Origin: a virus
IMG/VR virus record: IMGVR_UViG_3300044612_001995
Span: 1 to 26,823 of that record
Direction: 5' to 3' (one strand)
Length of the DNA stretch: 26,823 nt
The notes below the pieces were generated by a model. The model was not told the DNA's origin, made no database searches, and saw only the letters and a list, made by a program, of their open reading frames with translations. Below, in pieces: positions 5,700 to 13,535 of this stretch (the stretch's first letter is position 1; every line of letters starts with the position of its first letter). Position numbers and translations under genes: made by a program.

Positions 5700-6076
5700 T
5701 AGCTGACCTCCTCGTAGCTCACGACAATTTCAAGGTCGCTGGCGACTGCCGCCGTTGCGCCGAGCGACGAATCCTCGCGCAGATAGAGCGGAGCGTCTTT
5801 GCTGATCACGACAACCGTGGCATCGGCGGGAACGCTGACAGTGCTGGCGATTTTGAAGGCCGTGCCTCCGATATCGTCTTGCGTGTAGTAGGCGACCGTC
5901 ACATCGCAGGCGCTTGTGCCGTCCACGTTGGCGACATAGACCGAGTTGACCTTCATCAACTTGCCCGACGAGGCGGCGTTGTTGAGGATTGCCGTGGCGT
6001 TGGTCGTGGAGAGCGCCGTGCCAGTGGTGTAGCCCGTGATGTTCTTCGTTGCATCGTTGATGTTTGGAGTTGCCAT
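5699..6076 (-). CDS. Small virion-associated protein of a type seen in marine phages
   Basis: This 125-residue protein begins MATPNINDATKNITGYTTG and has a central SGKLMKVNSVYVANVDGT and PADATVVVISKDAPLYLRED. It is beta-rich, without membrane segments. From memory, similar proteins occur in cyanophages and other marine phages as small structural proteins of unknown role. A clear ribosome binding site (GAAAGGAAT) precedes the ATG at 6076. It lies between the collagen-like fibre and the LamG protein, so a place at the tail tip is likely. Confidence 0.65.
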   Translation of the reverse strand: MATPNINDATKNITGYTTGTALSTTNATAILNNAASSGKLMKVNSVYVANVDGTSACDVTVAYYTQDDIGGTAFKIASTVSVPADATVVVISKDAPLYLREDSSLGATAAVASDLEIVVSYEEVS

Positions 6077-6094
6077 AGTTTTATTCCTTTCAAA

Positions 6095-7885
6095 TTAGTT
6101 GAGGACGAAGCCGACTGCGATGGACTGCATGATGGAGGAGCCGCCGCCCGATGCCGCCTTCCAAGCCATCCCCGTGGCCTCTGCCGAGTCCACCGTGAGC
6201 ACATGGCCATTCGTGCCGCCCACAGGGAGCCGCGCCACGGTGTCTGCTGACGAGGCCACAATGAGGTCGCCTTTGGCGTCGAGGAGGGTTGCAGGGATGC
6301 CCGCGCTGACGGTGGAAGACAACTCCCCCGCCGACAGGCTCAAGCCCGAGCCGATTGTGATCTCCTCGACGGCACCTGTGCTGGCACTCGTCCTTCCGAG
6401 TATCCGCGCCGTGGCTTGGGTTAGGCCCGACGAAGTGATGGAGCCAGAGGCGGCTGCGCCTGTTACGTCCGCGACAGTGTGGGTGTGATTGCCTGCGGCT
6501 ACTTGCGTGGAGCCTGTGCCGACAGGGAGGCGGGCTACGGCAATGGTGCCAGAGGTGATGTCGGCGGCGGCGTGAGTGTGCGTATCGACGGCAACGAGCA
6601 TCCACTCTTGCGGCCCTGCTCTGTAAATCAAACGATACTGCTTGTCTACTTCCGTGATTGTAACAAGCGTCTGTGGCGAGCCGCCAACAGGGTTATAGCC
6701 AATAGTGACAGACGCATTGATAAAATTAGTGCTGCGAAATACTGCAATGTCTCCCTCTTGAGAAGCTGTAATAGGAAGGGTGATGGTGTAGGCGCTGCTA
6801 TAGTTACTGACATCGAAGATGCGCGCTCGGCCCGCCGACAAAGTTGTTGCCCCCGTGATGCTTGAAGATGTGAATAACGACTGCGCCCCGATATCACTCG
6901 GAGCCAGCGCATCCGTGCCGTTTGTGGCGTGAGAGACTTTGTGCGCGAGAGTGCTGCTTGGCGTCCTCGCGTCCGAAAGCCGCGCATCATTTCCCTCGCA
7001 AAAGCTCCCTGCCGCCGTGCCGAAAGAACCCGCCTCGATGACGCCGTTTGTGCCTGTTTTTAAGGGGAGGTTGGCGGTGGTGCCGATGGCTCCCGCGTTG
7101 GTTAGGTTGCCGTGGGTGTGGGAGGCGGCTGCAAATGCGGTGCTGTCTGCGATAGCGGCGGTGCCGAGGCCGCTCACGCTGGTGCTTGGCACGCTGTCGC
7201 CAACGAAGAGGAAGGTGCTGCGGGCGCGGCCTACAATGGTGGACAGCTTGGCTTTTTCTATTGATCCATCCCAAGCGGACAGCCAAGGCCACGCAGCGTT
7301 GTCATCGTCGCTTGACTCAATAATGTTCGCCGTGATGGGCGAGCCATCCGTGATGTGCCAGCGAAGGTTTTCAAAGAAAACATAGTGGCCCGTGATATCG
7401 CGATATGTGCGCCTGCTGTTAAGCGCAACGTCAGGAAGCGGGTAGTAAAGCCCGTTGCCGTCTGCAAATTCGTAGGTGACAAAAGCGGCCAAATCGTCGT
7501 TGCCGCTTGTGTCGAGGTCGGAGCCATCGAGAATAACGGTGCCTGTCTCGCCATTAACGCTCGTGACCGCCCCCGACTCGTTGGCCCAATGCGGCAACCC
7601 CTGAGACGAAACTTTTAAGATTTGGCCCGCGCTTCCAATTCCAACGCGAATTGCCGCGCTGTCGTTGCGCGATAGAATGTCGCCCTTAGTCGTGAGCGTC
7701 TCGATGCCCGTTCCCGCTGGCCCCTGCGCCCCGGTCGCGCCTGTTGCGCCCGTGGCTCCCGTTGCCCCGGTTGGCCCGGCGGGGCCGATCGTCGGAAGCG
7801 TCACGTTCACCGTCTGCGGCGAAGGAATCCCAACCTCGACCGCGTTGGTGTTCAGACTGACCTCGACTTTGTGATACGCGGCCAT
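6095..7885 (-). CDS. Tail fibre with collagen-like repeat
   Basis: This 596-residue protein begins MAAYHKVEVSLNTNAVEVG. Residues about 34-60 form Gly-x-y collagen-like triplets (GPAGPTGATGATG and so on), which trimerise in phage fibres. The rest consists of fibre modules, including LTTKGDILSRNDSAAIRVG and LLDAKGDLIVASSADTVARL, two versions of a KGD(I/L)...(R)(V/L) module ending in a Trp-containing strand. Many Asn/Ser/Thr and Gly residues indicate beta-helical shaft segments. It starts 1 nt after the upstream stop. A host-contacting fibre is the likely role. The C-terminus lacks an obvious chaperone domain. Confidence 0.85.
   Translation of the reverse strand: MAAYHKVEVSLNTNAVEVGIPSPQTVNVTLPTIGPAGPTGATGATGATGATGAQGPAGTGIETLTTKGDILSRNDSAAIRVGIGSAGQILKVSSQGLPHWANESGAVTSVNGETGTVILDGSDLDTSGNDDLAAFVTYEFADGNGLYYPLPDVALNSRRTYRDITGHYVFFENLRWHITDGSPITANIIESSDDDNAAWPWLSAWDGSIEKAKLSTIVGRARSTFLFVGDSVPSTSVSGLGTAAIADSTAFAAASHTHGNLTNAGAIGTTANLPLKTGTNGVIEAGSFGTAAGSFCEGNDARLSDARTPSSTLAHKVSHATNGTDALAPSDIGAQSLFTSSSITGATTLSAGRARIFDVSNYSSAYTITLPITASQEGDIAVFRSTNFINASVTIGYNPVGGSPQTLVTITEVDKQYRLIYRAGPQEWMLVAVDTHTHAAADITSGTIAVARLPVGTGSTQVAAGNHTHTVADVTGAAASGSITSSGLTQATARILGRTSASTGAVEEITIGSGLSLSAGELSSTVSAGIPATLLDAKGDLIVASSADTVARLPVGGTNGHVLTVDSAEATGMAWKAASGGGSSIMQSIAVGFVLN
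7706..7786 (-). repeat. Collagen-like Gly-x-y coding repeat in the fibre gene
   Basis: Nine-base units coding Gly-Ala-Thr are repeated here (plus-strand gttgcgcc/ggttgcccc-like units). They encode a short collagen-type triple helix in the fibre. Such repeats often vary in copy number by slippage. Confidence 0.7.
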
Positions 7886-7886
7886 G

Positions 7887-8255
7887 TTAGAGCGGGGCGG
7901 TGCGAGTGGTTACGTCGGAGAGGACTTTCCACAGGCCGCCGAAAAGCGTGTAGATTTTGTTGGATGAGTCCTTCAACTGCACATCGTAGTAGCGCGTTCC
8001 TGCCGTGGCGTTGTCCGTGGTCAGAAGATCAAAGTGGGAAATCCCACCCGCCGCGTTGCTGTGGCTGGTCACTTCCTTGCGAATCACAGCGGCAGAATCC
8101 GCATCGGTGAGCGCGTTTTTGACGGTGAGAAACAGCGTTGCTCCGACGAGGCTGTAGGCATCGCCGTCCGCGTCTTTCACCGAGACATCGAGGCGTCCGC
8201 TGTCGCCGCGCGTCCAGCAGAGATCGGCTTGAGATGAAGTGCAGGCTGCGCTCAT
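7887..8255 (-). CDS. BppU-like N-terminal-domain protein (baseplate/fibre adaptor)
   Basis: This 122-residue protein has the pattern of the BppU/upper-baseplate N-terminal domain: TRGDSGRLDVSVKDADGDAY, LVGATLFLTVKNA, a polar stretch, and TRYYDVQLKDSSNKIYTLFG. In known baseplates this domain attaches fibres to the tail tip. Here it is a stand-alone domain right before the collagen-like fibre, so an adaptor role is inferred. The ATG at 8255 overlaps the preceding stop (ATGA). A related but more divergent domain is encoded at 9135-9668. Confidence 0.6.
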   Translation of the reverse strand: MSAACTSSQADLCWTRGDSGRLDVSVKDADGDAYSLVGATLFLTVKNALTDADSAAVIRKEVTSHSNAAGGISHFDLLTTDNATAGTRYYDVQLKDSSNKIYTLFGGLWKVLSDVTTRTAPL

Positions 8256-8437
8256 TTGTTGCGATCCTTCCAGACTTTGCGTGCGGACATCGCCGCGACA
8301 AACAGGCCGAGCGCCAAAGCGGACAGGCGCATACCCGTTTCAAGGTGCGGCAAAAGCGAGACGATGACCGAGCCGAGCGAGGTGGTCACGCCGACGAGGG
8401 GCCGCGACAGAAAGTCGATTGGGTCGTGAAAGCTCAT
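8252..8437 (-). CDS. Small membrane protein, second holin-like candidate
   Basis: This 61-residue protein has a hydrophobic stretch VGVTTSLGSVIVSLLPHL, a stronger transmembrane segment (about residues 37-53, LSALALGLFVAAMSA) and a basic tail KVWKDRNK. It overlaps both neighbours by ATGA junctions and sits among fibre genes rather than in the lysis group. It could be a holin or antiholin, or a membrane anchor linked to the signal-peptide protein before it. Confidence 0.55.
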   Translation of the reverse strand: MSFHDPIDFLSRPLVGVTTSLGSVIVSLLPHLETGMRLSALALGLFVAAMSARKVWKDRNK

Positions 8438-9132
8438 GGCTCCTCGACATCCACAATGATGCCATTGCTAATACTAAGCGAAATAATGTTGGTAAGTTGA
8501 TATGTTCCAGACGCAGGTGTGTTTGTGTTCGTGGAACCCGCCAGCGCCCGCATCGTGGTGACGTTGCTGGTGTTGGTGAGGGCTGGAAGTGGAAGGCCGA
8601 GGTTGGTGCGGGTAACGGAGGCGTTGGTGGAGTTGTCGAACGTGATAGGAGTTCTTATTTCTAGCAGCGCAGCCTCGATTATAAAATTGTCGTCGTCTAG
8701 CTCTATAGATGCGTTAGTGGTTGTTGATTGCAAAAAGTCAGCAGTTATTCTGCTAAACGTCACATCATTCGTAGCCCCCAACCCAATCGCCGTGCGAAAA
8801 TTTGTGACGTTGTTGTTGGTGAGTGCTGCAAGCGGTATTCCGAGGTTGGTGCGGGTTGTGGCGGCGGTTGCAGGCGAATCAAATTGAATTTGTTCGTAGA
8901 AGGTTTGCGTTTCTGGTTCGTAACGAAGGTCTCCGCTCCAGTAAATTCCACCAGTTGAATCAATACGAAGATCGCCGCCGCCAAAGCGCACTTCGTTGGT
9001 GAACGTCAGTTTGTTCGTGCCGCTATAAGCCACAACGCCGTTGGTCGTATTGTAAGACAGCGCCTTCATCGTCTGGCCGTAGCTGGTGGCCGCGCAAAGG
9101 GTGGTGAGGAGAAGGGTGAGGAGGAGTTTCAT
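8434..9132 (-). CDS. Fibre-like repeat protein with an N-terminal signal peptide
   Basis: The start at 9132 gives 232 residues and begins MKLLLTLLLTTLCAATS, a textbook Sec signal peptide ending near SYGQ. The mature part contains repeats of the type TRTNLGIPLAALTNNNVTNF, TRTNLGLPLPALTNTSNVTT and smaller variants, as found in phage tail-fibre shafts. A much longer open frame upstream overlaps the preceding gene and is not used. The ATG lies 2 nt after the upstream stop. A signal peptide on a virion protein is unusual: the protein may be exported, or the hydrophobic helix may be a virion anchor. Confidence 0.65.
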   Translation of the reverse strand: MKLLLTLLLTTLCAATSYGQTMKALSYNTTNGVVAYSGTNKLTFTNEVRFGGGDLRIDSTGGIYWSGDLRYEPETQTFYEQIQFDSPATAATTRTNLGIPLAALTNNNVTNFRTAIGLGATNDVTFSRITADFLQSTTTNASIELDDDNFIIEAALLEIRTPITFDNSTNASVTRTNLGLPLPALTNTSNVTTMRALAGSTNTNTPASGTYQLTNIISLSISNGIIVDVEEP

Positions 9133-9134
9133 GG

Positions 9135-9668
9135 TTATTGCTTGGTGGCGGTCAGCACGCCGTCGTTGTCGATGGACACTGACCAGATCGCGTTGTCTGG
9201 CGATCGAAGTAGGAAAGAGGCTGCGGCAACCAAAGTCGGCACGCCTTCCCCACCACGAATCACATCGTTGTAAACGATTACAGAAGTCGGCAGTGTGGTT
9301 GTCGTTGTCCCGCTGACCGACCAAGTGACCTCGATTTTGGCGGTGATGCTGTCGGTTGTGGCGTCCGGGCTGAACTCCGCGTCCATGTTGGACGTGTTCA
9401 GGTTGAGGTCGAACGTGTAAACGGTGCTGCTGCCCGTTCCTGTTTTTGTCCATCCGCTGTCGTTGGCGAGGAAATTGCCCGTGAACGTCTTCTTAATCCC
9501 GATTTGGCCCGTGGCTCCCGCGCCCAATTCTACCACCGAGCCGCCGCGCACAAACTGCACCTCGACCGGGACAGTGTCGCGTCGAGTGAAATAGAGCGTG
9601 TTGACCCGTTGCGTCAGGACGGGCGAGACAACAAATTCAGAGGAGTCGAGATTGACGTAAACGCGCAT
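9135..9668 (-). CDS. BppU-like domain protein
   Basis: This 177-residue protein begins MRVYVNLDSSEFVVSP. It has RRDTVPVEVQFVRGGSVVEL, followed by GQIGIKKTFTGNF, beta strands, and a C-terminal SPDNAIWSVSIDNDGVLTAT. This resembles the upper-baseplate N-terminal domain plus a small extension. The start at 9668 is the only reasonable ATG. A TTGACA motif lies 22 nt before it, the largest spacing in the set. It is the first gene of a four-gene fibre group with overlapping or near-overlapping ends. Confidence 0.55.
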   Translation of the reverse strand: MRVYVNLDSSEFVVSPVLTQRVNTLYFTRRDTVPVEVQFVRGGSVVELGAGATGQIGIKKTFTGNFLANDSGWTKTGTGSSTVYTFDLNLNTSNMDAEFSPDATTDSITAKIEVTWSVSGTTTTTLPTSVIVYNDVIRGGEGVPTLVAAASFLLRSPDNAIWSVSIDNDGVLTATKQ

Positions 9669-9690
9669 GGCAGCCTGCCCCTCGCCCCTG

Positions 9691-9696
9691 TGTCAA
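9691..9696 (-). promoter_or_regulatory. TTGACA motif before the BppU-like gene
   Basis: CGGCTTTGACACAGG lies 22 nt before ATG 9668 and 5 nt after the stop of the cupin gene. GC-rich sequence (GGGGCGAGGGG) lies between. This is the copy with the longest spacing. Confidence 0.4.
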
Positions 9697-9701
9697 AGCC
9701 G

Positions 9702-10130
9702 CTAACGGCTCTGAACGCCCCACCGAAACGGAAAGGCCAGCGGCCCCCGGCGATCCTCATCGGGATTGGCGGGATCGTATTCGCGGGATGGAAGGTTAAG
9801 AATTGCCGCCTCGCGGTGACTGTGGCATGGCGTGAATCCGTGAAACAACCCCGCCGGGATGATGAGTAGCTGCGGCGTGTCGGCGGCAAGGATGATCGTC
9901 TGACCGCGCTTTTGCTCGGCGTCCCAGATGCCGACTTTAGCCGTGCCCGCTACGCAAAACCAGCGATCCACTTGCAGCTTGTGGCGATGCCATGCCTTCA
10001 CCACGCCCGCCGCGCAAGTCGTGATGTAGGCTTGGCCGAATCCGTGCGCGTCATCCGAGGCGCGGAAGATTTCGGTCAGCTTGCCGCGCTCATCGAGGTG
10101 GGCCGTCAGTGGGCGAAGCTCGGCTAACAT
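9702..10130 (-). CDS. RmlC-like cupin (dTDP-sugar epimerase/isomerase family)
   Basis: This 142-residue protein matches the pattern of dTDP-4-dehydrorhamnose 3,5-epimerase-like cupins: HLDERGKLTEIFR (11-23), AWHRHKLQVDRWFCVAG (47-62 region), VGIWD, IPAGLFHGF (91-99) and YDPANPDEDR. The His-x-His of AWHRHK corresponds to the family's catalytic or structural His region. Its start (ATG 10130) overlaps the end of the glycosyltransferase gene. The protein is shorter than cellular RmlC (about 180 residues), so a sugar ketoisomerase or epimerase with another nucleotide sugar is also possible. It probably supplies or edits a sugar used by the neighbouring transferases. Confidence 0.75.
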   Translation of the reverse strand: MLAELRPLTAHLDERGKLTEIFRASDDAHGFGQAYITTCAAGVVKAWHRHKLQVDRWFCVAGTAKVGIWDAEQKRGQTIILAADTPQLLIIPAGLFHGFTPCHSHREAAILNLPSREYDPANPDEDRRGPLAFPFRWGVQSR

Positions 10131-11146
10131 GGCATCCATTCCTGTTGACGAACGCGAAGATGGCCCCGGTATTCCCCCTCGGTTTCGTGATACGCCCGGT
10201 GGTGGACAATCTTGCCGTCCTTGTCGCGCTTCACATGGTCGGCGACACAATGCGGGATGCAGGCGATTCGTAGCCCTGCGGGGTGCCAGCGGTGCCAGCA
10301 AAGGAACAAGTCTTGCGTCCCTCGCCCGTCGTAGCCGCTGAAATCGGCAAGCGCCAGCGCCTTGGCCGACATAAGCGTGCATCCAAGGCCGCACCAATCG
10401 GATGGGACAACTGACCCGCGCCCGATGCCAGGATATGCAAAATCCATCCAGCCCCTTCTTCTCCATCCGTGTTTACCGTTTACCTCAAAGACGTTGCCGT
10501 CTGGCGGGCATTTCTTCACGCGCTCGTGGAGTCGCGCCAACCGCTTGCCCTCGCGCTCGCCAATCTCCTTGTCCTTGCAGTCCTTCAGCCTTTCGCGGCA
10601 GACCTTCAAGGCGCGGACGAGGCGCGGTGGCAGTCGCCTTTCCTTTTCGGTGAAGTCCTCCGCGATTGGATGTTGGGGGCTCCCGTTGCCCCCCAAGAAT
10701 AAGCCATTGGGATACGTCACGGCTGCGACCTCGTAGTAGGGCGAGCCATCCGCCTGCGGCATTTGCAGTGTCCACTCGGCCACCCGGAGGGCATCGGCAG
10801 GCACAAGGTTGTCGGCCTCCACGCTCCACAGCATCGAGGCGCGGATCTTCCTCGCGGCGGCAAACGCGGCCCCCTGAAGCGCGGCAATTCGCATTTGTGC
10901 GGGTTCTTTGTAGTCCTTGCCTTCGGCTCCCCCATCCTCCAGCGGCAGGGTGACAGCCTGTATGCGCCACCCTTCGGGCAGTTCGTGGCGCGCTGCCTCA
11001 ATGGCTGCTTTAGCCTCGTCCGACTGATCGGTTGCCAGAATGAAATGCGCCTCGGCGTGATGCCCGGCAGCAGCGGCAATGCGCCTCAAAAATTGCGGCC
11101 AGCAATAGAAATAACTCTTGGTTGCGTAGGTTGCGATTGCCAGCAC
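10124..11146 (-). CDS. GT-A-like glycosyltransferase
   Basis: This 340-residue protein begins MLAIATYATKSYFYCWPQFL at GTG 11146. A Rossmann-like start is followed by DYKEPAQMRIAAL (79-91) and SVEADNLVP (108-116), a DxD-type nucleotide-sugar/metal motif as in GT-A enzymes. The region about 180-225 is a charged, probably inserted helix pair (VCRERLKDCKDKEIGEREGK). The C-terminal YDGRGTQDLFLCWHRW and IACIPHCVADHVKR resemble acceptor-side motifs of such enzymes. The gene sits between a Ser/Thr-rich structural protein and the RmlC-like cupin. Acceptor and sugar are unknown, and virion glycosylation is an inference. A TTGACA motif lies 16 nt upstream. Confidence 0.7.
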   Translation of the reverse strand: MLAIATYATKSYFYCWPQFLRRIAAAAGHHAEAHFILATDQSDEAKAAIEAARHELPEGWRIQAVTLPLEDGGAEGKDYKEPAQMRIAALQGAAFAAARKIRASMLWSVEADNLVPADALRVAEWTLQMPQADGSPYYEVAAVTYPNGLFLGGNGSPQHPIAEDFTEKERRLPPRLVRALKVCRERLKDCKDKEIGEREGKRLARLHERVKKCPPDGNVFEVNGKHGWRRRGWMDFAYPGIGRGSVVPSDWCGLGCTLMSAKALALADFSGYDGRGTQDLFLCWHRWHPAGLRIACIPHCVADHVKRDKDGKIVHHRAYHETEGEYRGHLRVRQQEWMPC

Positions 11147-11162
11147 TCGCGGGCGGGGCGGG

Positions 11163-11168
11163 TGTCAA
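11163..11168 (-). promoter_or_regulatory. TTGACA start-proximal motif before the glycosyltransferase
   Basis: CTTTGACACCCGCC lies 16 nt before GTG 11146. Its TGA is the stop codon of the upstream gene. No Shine-Dalgarno sequence lies between. Confidence 0.5.
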
Positions 11169-12904
11169 AGAGTAGGGACTGCCACTTCGTTCCGAAAAGC
11201 TGCCCACACTACGCCTGCCCCCGTTTCCGTGTGCGGCGACAAAAAGGAAAGGCTAATAACTGCCGAGGTTTGCGAGCTTTGGGCACCGACAAATGCGGTT
11301 GCTCCGTAATCGAAGGACTGGGTGCGAGACCCCACGCTGTCGTAAACTTGGTAAACGCCGAGCGCATTATTTCGCACCACCGTCGCGCCTTCCGGGTATT
11401 CCCCGCCCAACAGAGTTTTTGTGAAAAGCAGCGTCTTTTGTGCCTCGCCCCCCGTTGTCAGCAGGCCAGATCCCGAAGCGGTGGAAATGTTGTCTGTGTC
11501 GGTTTGTGTGGATCGCGTGTAGGAGAAACTGTCCGAAGAAAAATTAGCAATCCCGACCACGCTTGCATCAAAGCCTTGCTGAAAAGTTTTTGTGCCTGGC
11601 GCGATGCTCGCAAGGCCGTATTGGACAGAGCCAAATAACGGAGGATTTTCTGGGTTTAAGAAATCGTCAAAAGAACCAATTTCTTCACCGCACGTTACAA
11701 ACAGTCCGTTTTCAAAGTAGCCCGTTTCGCCATAGACGGATTCTCGGACGCGGTTGGCCGTGAGGTTGTCGTCCAAAGCGATGTTTCCAAATGGCCGTGA
11801 TGAGGTGGCAAGATGCGGGGCGGCTTTGTAAAAGTTGCCCTCGCTGGTTTCGTATCGGGTTCGTGCGCTGGCAGAACTTGCCACTCCCTCCGATTCTGTG
11901 GCGCTTAATGTGCGTGCAACCACATTTGCCGTGGTGGTTCTTTGCGTCGATACCGTGCTGGTAATCAACGAGACGGCGGTAGTCGATCCTGCGTCTCTCG
12001 GTATTGTGGATAAAATACTGAAATAATCCGCCGTGGTGAACGTGCTGCGCTTGTCTCTCCCAGAAGCGACAACTTGAGACGGCAGGAAGGTGGCGCTTTG
12101 GTTGGTGTCTTGCCTTGAAACGTCAAGCAGGGTGTCATTTTGCACTACCGTCTCGTGAGGCAAAACGCTTTTGTCTATTACCGAGCCTACTTCTCCAAGG
12201 TTGTAAGATGTGTTGTGCCAAGTGACATTGCTTGTGACGGCTGGGTTCGTAAAAGAGGTGATGTTTTCGGTCGTGTTTTGTTGGAGGGCGGTGCTTTGCG
12301 CCGTTTCCTGATACGGGTAGATGGTAAACTCTTGGCCGCTTACGGCTTGGTTTGAAGCGGGGGCAAGCCCCGCGACATTGGACGCGGCGACATTGGCCGT
12401 CCAAAGAACTTCATGCAATCCGCTGAGAGTTTCAGCTTTAAAGATGGTTGCTCTGAGCGGGGAGTTTGGGACGGTCGAGGGTGTTGTGATGGTTCGCAGG
12501 AACGTCGAGGCCGCAGTCTGCATCGGCCCGCCTGTGGTTGTCTCTTGCCGCCCGATGTTCGTTGTTCTCGTGGTTTGGTAAGAATACTCTCTTGTTGCTT
12601 GCTCGGTTGTTCTTTGCGTGACTGTTGCTGTATTGCTCACCACGCCAGAAGCGGCTGGAGGGTTTGTAATTTCAATGATGGGCGCGCTCGCTCCAAATAC
12701 CACTGTTCGCCCGGCGCTGATTGTTTCTGCCGTGGTGGTTCTTGACCACACCCCATTTGCCAGACTTTCAACAGATCCCGAAGAAGAATAAACCGTGCTT
12801 CGCAGTTGCGTTCCAAAAAGGGAACTTGCGCTGGAGGAAAATGAGTCGCTTGACCCGTAGCTGCTGGTCGTTTGCGGCTCTACGGTGATCGTCCACGAGA
12901 TCAT
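11165..12904 (-). CDS. Long Ser/Thr-rich virion protein, family unknown
   Basis: The start at ATG 12904 overlaps the previous stop (ATGA) and gives 579 residues beginning MISWTITVEPQTTSSYG. The composition is strongly rich in Ser, Thr, Val and Ala with almost no Cys. There are many short runs of Thr/Ser such as TTTAET, RTTTAN, TQTDTDN and SSSASS. It is probably beta-rich and extended. It lies downstream of the tape-measure gene, where tail-tip and distal-tail proteins are usually encoded. No domain can be named with confidence. A GT-A enzyme is encoded immediately after it, so it is a candidate glycosylation target. Confidence 0.65.
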   Translation of the reverse strand: MISWTITVEPQTTSSYGSSDSFSSSASSLFGTQLRSTVYSSSGSVESLANGVWSRTTTAETISAGRTVVFGASAPIIEITNPPAASGVVSNTATVTQRTTEQATREYSYQTTRTTNIGRQETTTGGPMQTAASTFLRTITTPSTVPNSPLRATIFKAETLSGLHEVLWTANVAASNVAGLAPASNQAVSGQEFTIYPYQETAQSTALQQNTTENITSFTNPAVTSNVTWHNTSYNLGEVGSVIDKSVLPHETVVQNDTLLDVSRQDTNQSATFLPSQVVASGRDKRSTFTTADYFSILSTIPRDAGSTTAVSLITSTVSTQRTTTANVVARTLSATESEGVASSASARTRYETSEGNFYKAAPHLATSSRPFGNIALDDNLTANRVRESVYGETGYFENGLFVTCGEEIGSFDDFLNPENPPLFGSVQYGLASIAPGTKTFQQGFDASVVGIANFSSDSFSYTRSTQTDTDNISTASGSGLLTTGGEAQKTLLFTKTLLGGEYPEGATVVRNNALGVYQVYDSVGSRTQSFDYGATAFVGAQSSQTSAVISLSFLSPHTETGAGVVWAAFRNEVAVPTL

Positions 12905-13530
12905 TGCATCCGATAGTAGATGTCGTATGGCGATTCTCCGGGGGCGGCTGGCGAGTCTTTGGGCAATATGATCCAAGTTTCTGGGTTCACTGTGGGCGTG
13001 TCTGTGCCAATCAGTCTTTGCGCGACTCCCTCGTCTGTAATCATTCCGAAGGGATATTCAACAGTGGTGGCAACGCCGTAAAGTTGGGCCGTCTGGTTTG
13101 TTGCCGCCGAGGTGTCTATGTCTATGGAAACTGAAATGATGTTCACCCCATCAGTTGAAATCACGGCCTTGGCGTAATAGACCGAACCTACTTGCACGGG
13201 AAATTCGTCATTCCAGTTGTCTGCGATGTATCCGCTGATCGTGCCGGGCATTACGGTGGCAATAAGTGCTTCTGGGTCTTCGGGGTTTGCGGGGTCTTGG
13301 CGCAGCACAATGTCCCACGGAAGCGGCTTGGCCGATGTCCCGCCGCCCTTTTTTGGAGTTGCTGTTAAATCAATGCAAACGCCTTGCCCGGTTTGCCTAA
13401 GTGTTGTTCCACGCCCGGCCAAGGGCTTGTTGCGGCGGATTTCCTCAACAATCGCATTGAGGCGGCTTGCGCTTATCTCGCGCAGAAGCGGCCTATTCGG
13501 CTGGAATTTTATGGAACTGAACTGCGCCAT
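12901..13530 (-). CDS. Tail structural protein, hypothetical
   Basis: This 209-residue protein begins MAQFSSIKFQPNRPLLREIS. Residues 20-45 look helical and basic (ASRLNAIVEEIRRNKPLAG). The rest is beta-rich, with GVATTVEYPFGMITDEG near the C-terminus. GGAG lies about 9 nt before ATG 13530. No domain is recognised. The position after the tape measure and before the Ser/Thr-rich protein suggests a tail-tip component. Confidence 0.6.
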   Translation of the reverse strand: MAQFSSIKFQPNRPLLREISASRLNAIVEEIRRNKPLAGRGTTLRQTGQGVCIDLTATPKKGGGTSAKPLPWDIVLRQDPANPEDPEALIATVMPGTISGYIADNWNDEFPVQVGSVYYAKAVISTDGVNIISVSIDIDTSAATNQTAQLYGVATTVEYPFGMITDEGVAQRLIGTDTPTVNPETWIILPKDSPAAPGESPYDIYYRMQ

Positions 13531-13535
13531 GCCGT

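Noticed and set aside
7706-7786. A CRISPR-like or tandem DNA repeat array
   Set aside because: The repeat is nine-base coding units for Gly-x-y collagen triplets within a fibre gene, with no spacers.
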